Origin: Streptomyces sp. CB02261
Lineage (GTDB): Bacteria > Actinomycetota > Actinomycetes > Streptomycetales > Streptomycetaceae
NCBI RefSeq assembly: GCF_001905665.1
Contig: NZ_LIVX01000010.1
Coordinates: 217,953-281,952, forward strand
Direction of reading: 5' to 3'
Length of the DNA: 64,000 nucleotides
The position numbers were made by a program, and so were the translations under genes. The notes under the pieces were generated by a model, which saw only the letters and a program-made list of their open reading frames with translations, was not told the DNA's origin and made no database searches. Each line of letters begins with the position of its first letter. The stretch's first letter is position 1. Of this stretch, positions 17,385-25,224 are shown in pieces.

Positions 17385-18149
17385 TCAGACCCACACACCC
17401 CGCTCGGTCAGCACCGAGCGCAGCGTCTCCAGTTGATCGGTCATGATGCCATCGACCCCGAGGTCGAGGAGAGCGTTCATCCGGGCCGGATCGTTCACGG
17501 TCCACACGTGGACCTGCAGCCCGCGCGCGTGGGCCTCCCGGACGAAGCGCCGGTCCACCACCGTGATGCCGCCCTGGCGCTCGGGGACCTGCGCCGCGAC
17601 CGCCCCGGCGCGCACCGCGGCCGGGATGCCGAACGAGCGCAGCCGCAGCCCGAGCACCCCCCGCACCCCGTACGAGGTGGCGAGCCGGGGACCGGCCAGG
17701 CGCTGTGCCCGCGCCACCCGGGCCTCGGTGAAGGAGCCCACGCAGACCCGGTCCCAGGCGCCGGTCCTGCCGATCAGGTCCACCAGCGGTTCCAGGGCCG
17801 AATCGGCCTTGAGGTCCACGTTCCACCGCGCCTCGGGGAACTCGTCCAGGAGGTCGGCGAAGAGCGGCAGCGGCTCCTTGCCCGCCACCCGGGCCTCGCG
17901 CACCGCCGCCCACGGCAGGTCGCGGATCCGGCCCGTCGTGTCCGTGACCCGGTCGAGGGTCGCGTCGTGGAAGGCGACGAGTGCCCCGTCCGCCGTCGTG
18001 TGCACATCGGTCTCGAAGTAGCGGTATCCCGCCGCGGCGGCACGGCGGAAGGCGGCCGCGGTGTTCTCCAGGCCGTTCGCCGTGCCGCCGCGATGGGCGA
18101 ACGGGAGCGGCGAGGGGTGGTCGAGATAGGGGTGGCGTACGCGAGTCAC
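17385..18149 (-). CDS. Glycerophosphodiester phosphodiesterase
   Basis: A 254-aa GDPD-family enzyme that hydrolyses glycerophosphodiesters to glycerol-3-phosphate and an alcohol. The catalytic start FAHRGGTANGLENTAAAF and the metal-binding FETDVHTTADGALVAFHD are intact, and the barrel closes with VHVWTVNDPARMNALLDLGVDGIMTDQ. There is no signal peptide, so it is cytoplasmic. The GTG overlaps the stop of the upstream membrane protein (GTGA), so the two are translationally coupled. Confidence 0.93.
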   Translation of the reverse strand: MTRVRHPYLDHPSPLPFAHRGGTANGLENTAAAFRRAAAAGYRYFETDVHTTADGALVAFHDATLDRVTDTTGRIRDLPWAAVREARVAGKEPLPLFADLLDEFPEARWNVDLKADSALEPLVDLIGRTGAWDRVCVGSFTEARVARAQRLAGPRLATSYGVRGVLGLRLRSFGIPAAVRAGAVAAQVPERQGGITVVDRRFVREAHARGLQVHVWTVNDPARMNALLDLGVDGIMTDQLETLRSVLTERGVWV

Positions 18150-18814
18150 CGCCGCAGTATGACCCCTGCCGGTGTCGCGGTGGCGACCGTGGTGCTGACG
18201 GCGTCCGGCTCGGGAACGGCGAACCAGCGAAGGAAGAACTGGGCGAGCGGCCCGATCGCCAGGGCGTAGAGGACCGTGCCGACGCCGACCGAGCCGCCGA
18301 GCAGGAAACCGGTGGCGACGACCACCACCTCGATCGCCGTCCGCACCAGCCGGATGGAGCGCCCGGTGACCCGGTGCAGACCCGTCATCAGACCGTCGCG
18401 AGGGCCGGGGCCGAAGCGCGCGGCGATGTACAGGCCCGTCGCGAGCCCGTTGAGGACGATGCCGGACACGAGCAGCGGCACCTGCCCGGTGAGGCCGTGG
18501 ACGTCCGGCACCAGGGCCATGGTGCCGTCGATCGCCAGCCCGATCACGAACACGTTGGAGACGGTGCCGAGACCGGGCCGCTGCCGGATCGGGATCCACA
18601 GCAGCAGCACCACCGCGCCGACGACGATCGACACCACACCGATGGTCAGCCCCGTCTTCTCCGCGAGCCCCTGGTCGAGGACGCTCCAGGGCGAGAGGCC
18701 GAGACCGCTGCGGACCAGCAGCGCCGCGCTGACCCCGTACAGCGTCAGACCCACGTAGAGCTGGATCAGCCGACGGGTCAGGTGCCGGCCGTGGAGGCCG
18801 GAGGCGATGGACAA
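18146..18814 (-). CDS. YczE/YitT-like membrane protein
   Basis: A 222-aa membrane protein with about five hydrophobic helices, starting MSIASGLHGRHLTRRLIQLYVGLTLYGVSAALLV and carrying FGPGPRDGLMTGL in a central loop, as in the YczE family. It is divergent from a MocR-type regulator, an arrangement also seen for B. subtilis yczE-yczR. This suggests the regulator controls it and that it moves a small metabolite (inference). A GGGGGA lies ~14 nt before the ATG. Confidence 0.85.
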   Translation of the reverse strand: MSIASGLHGRHLTRRLIQLYVGLTLYGVSAALLVRSGLGLSPWSVLDQGLAEKTGLTIGVVSIVVGAVVLLLWIPIRQRPGLGTVSNVFVIGLAIDGTMALVPDVHGLTGQVPLLVSGIVLNGLATGLYIAARFGPGPRDGLMTGLHRVTGRSIRLVRTAIEVVVVATGFLLGGSVGVGTVLYALAIGPLAQFFLRWFAVPEPDAVSTTVATATPAGVILRR

Positions 18815-18874
18815 GGTTTTCCCCCAGGGTGGTGGTGGTGGACTGGCTCATGACACTCTGTGGCGGGGGAACGG

Positions 18875-18890
18875 ATGCCAACCATGGCCA
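18875..18890. promoter_or_regulatory. Possible MocR operator (direct repeat)
   Basis: In the 101-nt divergent region ATGCCAA and ATGGCCAA occur as direct repeats 9 nt apart. MocR proteins such as PdxR and GabR bind direct repeats near their own start. The match is short, so this is tentative. Confidence 0.25.
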
Positions 18891-18915
18891 ATTCGACGAA
18901 GGTGGACTGATTTCG

Positions 18916-20415
18916 ATGGCCCAGTGGACTTCGGCGGTGGGGCCGGCTCAGCTCGCGCGGCAGCTCCAGGCGCAGCAGCAGCGGCCCGCCGGGCCGGGCG
19001 CCCGCAAGCCGCCCGCCTACCGCGCGCTCGCCGACGGCATCCGCCTCCTCGTCTTGGAGGGCCGCGTCCCGGTCGCCGCCCGGCTGCCCGCCGAGCGGGA
19101 ACTCGCCCTCGCGCTCACGGTCAGCCGTACGACGGTGGCGGCGGCCTACGAGGCGCTCCGCGCCGAGGGCTTCCTGGAGTCCCGGCGGGGCGCCGGCAGC
19201 TGGACCGCCGTGCCGGCCGGGAACCCGCTGCCCGCGCGCGGCCTCGAACCGCTGCCCCCCGAGGCCCTCGGCTCGATGATCGACCTCGGCTGCGCGGCGC
19301 TGCCCGCGCCCGAGCCCTGGCTCACCCGGGGTGTGCAGGGCGCGCTCGAGGAACTGCCTCCGTACGCCCACACCCACGGGGACTACCCGGCCGGGCTGCC
19401 CGCGCTGCGGCAGATGCTCGCCGACCGCTACACCGCGCGGGGCATCCCCACGATGCCCGAGCAGATCATGGTCACCACCGGTGCCATGGGCGCCATGGAC
19501 GCCATCTGTCACCTCTTCGCGGGCCGGGGCGAACGCATCGCCGTGGAGTCCCCCTCGTACGCCAACATCCTCCAGCTGATGCGGGAGGCCGGGGCCCGGC
19601 TCGTGCCCGTCGCCATGTCCGAGGGACTCGGCGGCTGGGACCTGAGCCGCTGGCGCCAGGTGCTGCGGGACGCCGCACCCCGTCTCGCGTACGTCGTCGC
19701 CGACTTCCACAACCCCACCGGAGCGCTCGCCGACGAGGACCAGCGGCGGCAGCTCGTGGACGCGGCCCGCTCGGCCGGTACGGTCCTCGTCGTCGACGAG
19801 ACCATGACGGAACTGCGGCTGGACGACGATCTGGAGATGCCCCGGCCGGTCTGTGCCTTCGACCCGGCCGGCTCCACCGTCCTGACGGTCGGCTCGGCCA
19901 GCAAGGCCTTCTGGGCGGGCATGCGCATCGGCTGGGTCCGGGCGGCTCCCGACGTCGTCCGTTCCCTGGTGGCCGCGCGCGCGTACGCCGACCTCGGCAC
20001 CCCCGTCCTCGAACAGCTCGGCGTGAACTGGCTCATGGGTACGGGCGGCTGGGAGGAGGCGGTGAAGCTCCGTCGCGACCAGGCCCGGGAGAACAGGGAC
20101 GCGCTCGTCGCCGCCGTCCGCAGGGAGCTTCCGGAGTGGGAGTTCTCGGTGCCGCAGGGCGGGCTGACCCTCTGGGTGCGGACCGGCGGCCTCTCCGGCT
20201 CCCGGCTCGCCGAGGCGGGCGAGCGGGTCGGCGTCCGCGTCCCCTCCGGCCCGCGCTTCGGTGTCGACGGGGCCTTCGAGGGTTACGTCCGGCTGCCGTT
20301 CACGGTCAGCGGCGCGGTGGCCGACGAGGCCGCCGCCCGGCTCGCCGCCGCGGCCCGCCTGGTCGAGTCGGGCGCGGGCGGGGGGACGGAGCCGCCGAGG
20401 TCGTTCGTGGCGTAG
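18916..20415 (+). CDS. MocR-family (GntR-aminotransferase) regulator
   Basis: A 499-aa fusion of a GntR winged helix (~residues 30-100: RALADGIRLLVLEGRVPVAARLPAERELALALTVSRTTVAAAYEAL) with a fold-type I aminotransferase-like domain. The PLP lysine is in VGSASKAFWAGMRIGWV and the Asp/Asn motifs are in VADFHNPTGALADEDQ. Such proteins sense PLP or an amine and usually regulate the divergent gene, here the YczE-like protein. I prefer the ATG at 18916 (GAAGGTGG upstream) over a GTG 29 codons earlier. Confidence 0.88.
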   Translation: MAQWTSAVGPAQLARQLQAQQQRPAGPGARKPPAYRALADGIRLLVLEGRVPVAARLPAERELALALTVSRTTVAAAYEALRAEGFLESRRGAGSWTAVPAGNPLPARGLEPLPPEALGSMIDLGCAALPAPEPWLTRGVQGALEELPPYAHTHGDYPAGLPALRQMLADRYTARGIPTMPEQIMVTTGAMGAMDAICHLFAGRGERIAVESPSYANILQLMREAGARLVPVAMSEGLGGWDLSRWRQVLRDAAPRLAYVVADFHNPTGALADEDQRRQLVDAARSAGTVLVVDETMTELRLDDDLEMPRPVCAFDPAGSTVLTVGSASKAFWAGMRIGWVRAAPDVVRSLVAARAYADLGTPVLEQLGVNWLMGTGGWEEAVKLRRDQARENRDALVAAVRRELPEWEFSVPQGGLTLWVRTGGLSGSRLAEAGERVGVRVPSGPRFGVDGAFEGYVRLPFTVSGAVADEAAARLAAAARLVESGAGGGTEPPRSFVA

Positions 20416-20438
20416 CACGGCCGCGGGCCCCCCGGGGC

Positions 20439-20584
20439 GGTCACGCGGAGAGGCCCTGGGCCGGTCACGTGGAAAGCCCCCCCGGGCCGGTCACATGGAG
20501 AGCCCCGGGGGGCACGGGAAGAGCTTCCGGGCGTGCACGGGGAGAGCTTCCGGGCTGTTCACGCGAAGAGCTTCCGGGTCCTGT
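20439..20584. repeat. Degenerate ~24-bp tandem repeat array
   Basis: About six to seven imperfect direct copies of a ~24-nt unit (roughly GGTCACGnGGAGAGCTTCCGGGCC) run from just after the MocR stop to the terminator. Copies begin near 20439, 20463, 20489, 20511, 20534 and 20558. The later copies share AGAGCTTCCGGG exactly. No reading frame through it looks coding. Confidence 0.6.
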
Positions 20585-20634
20585 ACGCGGAGAGGCCGGT
20601 ACGGACCCTGGGGTCCGTACCGGCCTCTCCGCGT
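20585..20634. terminator. Very long bidirectional hairpin terminator
   Basis: A perfect 23-bp inverted repeat (20585-20607 with 20612-20634) around the loop ctgg. It separates the converging MocR gene and membrane ATPase-like gene. Confidence 0.8.
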
Positions 20635-20649
20635 GCGCGTGGGTGCCGC

Positions 20650-22275
20650 TCAGCCCTCCGCGGGGACGGGGGCGTGCAGCGGTGCCGGGCCCGGGTCCGG
20701 TTCGGAGCGGGGCGCCGGGGCCGGTTCGGGGGCCGAGCCGATGACGGTCCCGACCGCCGCGGCCGTCGCCGGGCGGCGCTCCGGGAGGAGGTCCAGGACG
20801 GCCTTCCGGTGCGCCTCGCTCGTCGCGTCGTCGTACGGGTCGGGCGTCGCCGGCACCTGGAGGCGCAGGACCGGGCCGTTGCCCAGGCGCGCGTAGCCGC
20901 GGCCCGCCGGGACCTGGGGCGTCGGGGTGGTGTGCGGCTCGGCGCCGAGGACGGCCGCGATCTGCTCCGGGGCGGCGGGGCCGAGCACGATCCGCGCGCG
21001 GGTGTGGGTCCGTACCGTCTCGCTGAGCGTCTCCGCGCTGTCGAACTGCTCGGCGACCACCACCGTGACCTGGGCGGCCCGCCCGTGCCGCAGGGGCACC
21101 TGGAGCAGCTCCTGCGGGTCGGTGCGGCCGTCGGCCGCGGCGAGGTGGCCGAGGATGCTCGGCCGGTCGACGAGGATCCACAGCGGGCGACGGGTGTCCT
21201 CGGGGGCGGGGTGGCCGGCCTGCCGGGCCCGGTTGGCGGCGATCAGGCGCCGCTCGGTCTCGTGCGCCGCCCACTCCAGGCTCGCGAGGGCGCCGGAGAG
21301 CCCGCACTCGACGGCGAGGACGCCGTCGCGGCCGGTCAGGCAGGCGTACTCGCCGGTGCCGCCGCCCTCGATGACGAGGACGTCGCCGTGGGAGAGGGCC
21401 TGGAGGGCGATGGACCGCAGCAGGGAGGTGGTGCCGCTGCCCGGCTGGCCCACGACGAGCAGGTGCGGCTCGGTGGAGCGGGGCCCGGTGCGCCAGACCA
21501 CGGCGGGCGCGTCCTCCGTGCCGTCCGCCGCGATCACGGGGACGGTCCGCTGGACGGCGTCGGCATCGGTGAAGCCGAGGACGGTCTCGCCCGGCACGGT
21601 GACGAAGCGCTGGGCGGCGATGGTGGTGGACAGGGCGGGCAGCACGCTCATGACGAGCCGGTTGCCCTCCTCGTCCCAGTCGAAGCGGTACTCACGGCCA
21701 CGCCCCGACTTGGCGTGCAGCAGGTGCTCTACACGCGCGCGTGCGTCGGGCTCGCCGTCGGCGAAGTACGGGGGGTACGCGATCCTCAGCCTGGTGAGCC
21801 GCCCGTCCCCGTCGAAGGCGTACTCCGCGAAGACGCCGCTCCAGTCGCCTCCGTGGGCGAAGAGGGGGGCGGGGTCCTCGGGGACCGAGAAGTAGGGCAC
21901 GAGGGCCTCGTACAGGCCCTTGAGCCGGGCGATCTCCGCGTCGTCGGGTCCGGTCCTGACGACCGGACGCACACGTCCCTTCCACGCGGCCGCGCCCATG
22001 AGCGTGACGAGCGCGAGGAGCGGCCCGTACGGCATGAGGGCGATCACCAGGACGCAGGCCGCGACCAGGAACAGCGTGGGACCACGTCGTTCCTTGGGGG
22101 TCGCGGCCCACCTGGCGCGCGCGCTCGCGGCCAGCTTCCGCAGACCACGGGAGACCGTGATCAGTGGATGGAGCACGTCGGTGGCGCTGTCGGCGGCCGT
22201 GCGCGCGATCTCTCGACTGCGAGCGATCTGTGCGCTGCCGCTGCTCAGAATGCGGGGGAGTGGTCGCCGGGCCAC
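20650..22275 (-). CDS. FtsK/Tra-like membrane P-loop protein with degenerate Walker A
   Basis: A 541-aa protein. A basic N-terminus (~1-70) precedes one or two membrane helices (TLFLVAACVLVIALMPYGPLLALVTLMGAAAWKG), then a soluble alpha/beta domain. The nucleotide-binding loop reads VVGQPGSGTTSLLRS: the canonical Walker A lysine is Thr282. A Walker-B-like strand RPLWILVDRP follows ~100 residues later. The layout resembles FtsK/TraB-type DNA pumps and related actinomycete membrane proteins, but without the lysine ATP hydrolysis is doubtful. GTG start with AGGAG upstream; 34 nt downstream of the 64-aa membrane gene, so one operon. The C-terminus is Pro-rich. Confidence 0.75.
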   Translation of the reverse strand: MARRPLPRILSSGSAQIARSREIARTAADSATDVLHPLITVSRGLRKLAASARARWAATPKERRGPTLFLVAACVLVIALMPYGPLLALVTLMGAAAWKGRVRPVVRTGPDDAEIARLKGLYEALVPYFSVPEDPAPLFAHGGDWSGVFAEYAFDGDGRLTRLRIAYPPYFADGEPDARARVEHLLHAKSGRGREYRFDWDEEGNRLVMSVLPALSTTIAAQRFVTVPGETVLGFTDADAVQRTVPVIAADGTEDAPAVVWRTGPRSTEPHLLVVGQPGSGTTSLLRSIALQALSHGDVLVIEGGGTGEYACLTGRDGVLAVECGLSGALASLEWAAHETERRLIAANRARQAGHPAPEDTRRPLWILVDRPSILGHLAAADGRTDPQELLQVPLRHGRAAQVTVVVAEQFDSAETLSETVRTHTRARIVLGPAAPEQIAAVLGAEPHTTPTPQVPAGRGYARLGNGPVLRLQVPATPDPYDDATSEAHRKAVLDLLPERRPATAAAVGTVIGSAPEPAPAPRSEPDPGPAPLHAPVPAEG

Positions 22276-22309
22276 GAAGAACTCCTGAAGTGGAAGGGAC
22301 GGAGGGGCG

Positions 22310-22504
22310 TCAGAACTTGATCCCGCCCAGGAGGCCGGCGAGGCTCTGCCCGCCCGCCGTGATGCTCGGGGCGATGGCCGTGCCCGCGAGGTAGAAGCCG
22401 AACAGCGCGCTGACGAGGGCGTGCGAGGCCTTCATCCCGTCCTTCTTGAAGAACAGGAAGCAGATGATGCCGAGCAGGACCACGCCTGAGATGGACAGGA
22501 TCAT
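22310..22504 (-). CDS. Small two-helix membrane protein
   Basis: A 64-aa protein. The first helix (MILSISGVVLLGIICFLFF) is followed by a short KKDG turn and a second hydrophobic, Gly-rich segment (ALVSALFGFYLAGTAIAP...). A good AGGAG ribosome binding site precedes the ATG. It is immediately upstream of and co-directional with the FtsK-like gene and probably forms a membrane partner. The small size resembles Spd-type proteins of actinomycete conjugation loci, but no transfer functions are nearby. Confidence 0.75.
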   Translation of the reverse strand: MILSISGVVLLGIICFLFFKKDGMKASHALVSALFGFYLAGTAIAPSITAGGQSLAGLLGGIKF

Positions 22505-22589
22505 TTGGTGTTCTCCTGGGTGAGGGGACAGTCACCATGAGTCCTTCCAAGTTCACAGCAAGTATCTATGTGACTAAAGGTGCAATAGA

Positions 22590-22610
22590 GTGAAAAACGG
22601 GTGTTTTCAC
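22590..22610. promoter_or_regulatory. Inverted repeat in an AT-richer divergent promoter region
   Basis: GTGAAAA (22590-22596) and TTTTCAC (22604-22610) form an inverted repeat within ~60 nt that is visibly AT-richer than its surroundings. It lies ~90 nt upstream of the small membrane gene and could be an operator for it. Nothing else notable is seen in the 310-nt gap 22505-22814. Confidence 0.3.
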
Positions 22611-22814
22611 TTGACCGGAGGACGTCGGACGGGCTGCCGGGTGGCGAAAAGTCCGGCGTGCGCTAGAGGGGATGTCCAGGGGGTGGACTGCCGTGATCTT
22701 TGCCTCGGCCGAGCACGGTCATGTCCCCGGACGGGCAGTACCCTGTCGATTCACTCGTACGGCCGCGCTTGCCGTGCACAGGCCCACCACGCAGGAGAGA
22801 GGCGGTCCCACCCG

Positions 22815-23207
22815 ATGAGCGAGACTCCGGACCCCGAGGTCATCGAGCTGGCGTCCAAGGTCTTCGACCTCGCGCGCACCGGGGACGCCGACGCGCTGGC
22901 CGCCTATGTCGACGCGGGCGTCCCCGCGAACCTCACCAACGACAAGGGCGACTCGCTCGTCATGCTCGCCGCCTACCACGGCCACGCCGCCGCGGTGTCC
23001 GCCCTCCTCGCGCGCGGTGCCGACGCCGACCGTGCCAACGACCGCGGCCAGACCCCGCTCGCGGGCGCCGTCTTCAAGGGCGAGGAGGCCGTGATCCGCG
23101 CGCTCCTCGACGGCGGCGCGAATCCGGAAGCCGGGACTCCATCCGCCGCCGACACCGCACGCATGTTCGGCAAGATCGAACTCCTTGCGCTCTTCGAAAC
23201 CAGGTGA
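22815..23207 (+). CDS. Ankyrin-repeat protein
   Basis: A 130-aa soluble protein made almost wholly of about three ankyrin repeats (DALAAYVDAGVPANLTNDKGDSLVMLAAYHGHAAAVSALLARGADADRANDRGQTPLAGAVFKGEEAVIRALLDGGANPEAGTPSAADTARMFGK). Such repeats bind protein partners; the partner is unknown. A GGAGAGAGG ribosome binding site precedes the ATG. It lies ahead of another helical-repeat scaffold gene in the same direction. Confidence 0.9.
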   Translation: MSETPDPEVIELASKVFDLARTGDADALAAYVDAGVPANLTNDKGDSLVMLAAYHGHAAAVSALLARGADADRANDRGQTPLAGAVFKGEEAVIRALLDGGANPEAGTPSAADTARMFGKIELLALFETR

Positions 23208-23324
23208 ACGGGTACTGAACCCCAGGTGAGAGCGGCGTCGTAAATGTGGTCGCGGTGGCGAAATGGGTGGGTCATCATGACGTCGGGCCCGGTCGACCGG
23301 GCCATCGACGAGAGGCAGAGGAAG

Positions 23325-23381
23325 ATGGTCACTGGCAAGCGCAGGACGACGGGCGGCCCGACATGTTGCCGCACGGCCTAG
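23325..23381 (+). CDS. Candidate 18-aa peptide with Cys-Cys near its end
   Basis: ATG at 23325 is preceded by AGAGGCAGAGGAAG and opens MVTGKRRTTGGPTCCRTA then TAG. An in-frame ATG at 23277 would give 34 aa. It ends 81 nt before the HEAT-repeat gene, so it could be a leader peptide. The good ribosome binding site is the only positive evidence. Confidence 0.3.
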   Translation: MVTGKRRTTGGPTCCRTA

Positions 23382-23462
23382 GCGTACAGCGATGTACAGC
23401 CTGACCCGGGTCATCCCGGTCTCCCCCGGTCGTGTCGACAGCTTGATGTGAGGCGTCTCCCC

Positions 23463-24878
23463 ATGTTCGATCCAGTCATAGCGCCGAGCGGCACCCTGCT
23501 CGGCCTGCTGCAGCGGGGCCGCGGCGACGGCACCCTGCACGCGCTCGCCGCGCCACGCGCCGAGGCCCTCGCGGCCCTCAACCACTGCGTTCTCGACGAC
23601 CCCCGCCACGACTGGCAGGTCGAGAACCGCTCCCTCTACTACGCCCGTCTCTACCTGGACCTCCACGGCGGTCTCGACGAGATCGAGGCGCACCTCCTGG
23701 GCGCCGAGGACATCCTCGACACCGAGGAGTCCAGGACCGGGCTGGCGCTCGCCGTCCTCGGGCACCTCGCGTCCTACGGCCGCCAGGACGCCCTGCTCCT
23801 GCTCCGCCGTTACGCGGCGACCGGCACGAACTGGGCCTGGGCCCTCGACGAGCTGGCGCTCCGCGACGACGACGCCGGACTCCGCGCGCTCGCCGCCCCC
23901 GTACTGGCCCGCTTCCCGGCCGACGCGGAGGGCGACGCCGAGCTGGCCCGTGTCGTGCGGGACGCCTTCGAGCCCCGCCCGTGGCGCCTGTGGGCCGAGG
24001 ACCAGCGCGACGCCGTCGGCGCCCGGGTCAGGGCCGCCCAGGAACAGGGCTCCTTCGACCGCTGGCAGCGCCAGATGCGCCCCGCCGGGCCCCGCCCCGG
24101 ATGGAGCGTGCGGGCCGTCCTCGACTGGGCGCAGGAGGGGTACGAGCGCGGAGCCGTGCTCTACGGCCCCGCCGCCCGCTGCCTGGCCGCCGTCGCCGGA
24201 CCCGAGGACCGGCCCGAACTCCTCGCCGCCGCCAGGCACGGCGCCGTGGGCGCCCGGGGTGCCGCCCTGCACCACCTCGCCGCGTCACGGGACCCCGCCG
24301 TCCTCGACCTCGTCGAGGCCGCCGCCGACGGCGACTCCGGCGAGGTCGCCGACGCGGCCGTCGCCGCCTACCGGCGCATGTGCGGCGAGGACGCGGTCGC
24401 CCGCGCCCGCGCGTGGGTCCGCAGGACCGACGCCCTCGGCGCCGCCGCCGCCGACGTGCTCGCCTGCCGCGGCACCGCCCAGGACTCCCCCTCCGTCCTC
24501 GGCGCGCTCCGCGACACCATCCGCTCCCAAGGCCCCGACTCGCCCGCGCTCGCCGGGCTCGTCGACGGCGCCGGACGCCTCGGCATCGCCTGTGCGGCAC
24601 CCGTGCTCCGCCACGTCTACCGCGAGACGGCCTCCTCCCAGCTACGCGGGCGCGTGGCCGTCGCCCTCGCCGCCACCGACCCCACCTTCCCGACCGGCTT
24701 CGCCGTCGAATGCCTCTGGGACTGCGAGGAGACCACCCGCGAGGTCGCGGCCCAGCACGCCGAGACCGGAGACGTACGCGTCGCCGAACGACTGCGCCGT
24801 CTCGCCGCCGACCCGGCCGAGGAGGTCGAGGTCCAGACAGCGGTCCGCAACCGGATAGGCCCGGACCTCCAGGTCTGA
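23463..24878 (+). CDS. HEAT-repeat protein
   Basis: A 471-aa protein starting MFDPVIAPSGTLLGLLQRGRGDGTLHALAAPRAEALAALNHCVLDDPRHDWQVENRSLYYARL. The remainder is Ala/Leu/Arg-rich and helical, with HEAT-type repeats from about residue 220 to the end (GAVGARGAALHHLAASRDPAVLDLVEAAADGDSGEVADAAVAAYRRM). Such solenoids bind proteins or nucleic acids; no catalytic motif is visible. Start chosen for its GAGG ribosome binding site; a GTG 5 codons earlier is possible. Confidence 0.8.
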   Translation: MFDPVIAPSGTLLGLLQRGRGDGTLHALAAPRAEALAALNHCVLDDPRHDWQVENRSLYYARLYLDLHGGLDEIEAHLLGAEDILDTEESRTGLALAVLGHLASYGRQDALLLLRRYAATGTNWAWALDELALRDDDAGLRALAAPVLARFPADAEGDAELARVVRDAFEPRPWRLWAEDQRDAVGARVRAAQEQGSFDRWQRQMRPAGPRPGWSVRAVLDWAQEGYERGAVLYGPAARCLAAVAGPEDRPELLAAARHGAVGARGAALHHLAASRDPAVLDLVEAAADGDSGEVADAAVAAYRRMCGEDAVARARAWVRRTDALGAAAADVLACRGTAQDSPSVLGALRDTIRSQGPDSPALAGLVDGAGRLGIACAAPVLRHVYRETASSQLRGRVAVALAATDPTFPTGFAVECLWDCEETTREVAAQHAETGDVRVAERLRRLAADPAEEVEVQTAVRNRIGPDLQV

Positions 24879-25011
24879 CCCCGGCCACCCCCGCCCCCGG
24901 GGCGGCGCGGCCCCCGGCGGAGCACCCGCCGAGCGAGGCCCCGCCCCGGGGGATCGGGAACCCCGGACCGCCCGGGCGGACCCCGAAGCGCCGGGGCGGG
25001 GGCACGTGGCC

Positions 25012-25182
25012 GAGCCGCCCGGCGGCCCGCGCGGGACGCCCCTCGGTGTCCGGGCGAGGCACGCGCGTGAGCCGCCCGGGCCTCCCGCGCGGAACGGCTC
25101 ACGGGGCTCCGGAGGCGGTGCGCACGAGCCGCCCGGCGGCCCCGCGCGAAACGCTCATGGGACGTTCCCTCCCCGTCCAGAT
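25012..25182. repeat. Three 57-bp tandem repeats upstream of the glycosyltransferase operon
   Basis: The motif gagccgcccgg recurs at 25012, 25069 and 25126, exactly 57 nt apart. Flanking sequence is partly conserved (cccgcgcgg-ac between copies). A weaker copy may precede at ~24965. The 346-nt gap 24879-25224 otherwise holds no gene. The period is a multiple of three, but the frame open through it is continuous with a shadow frame of the HEAT gene. Confidence 0.6.
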
Positions 25183-25224
25183 CGACGTTGACGGGGACAC
25201 GCCGAGCGGGACGACAACACCCGT

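Noticed and set aside
23325..23381. Ribosomally made peptide (lanthipeptide-like) precursor
   Set aside because: Two cysteines near the end but no Ser/Thr-rich core of convincing length and no modification enzyme nearby.
25012..25182. CRISPR array
   Set aside because: Only three copies, a 57-bp period without distinct spacers and no cas genes.
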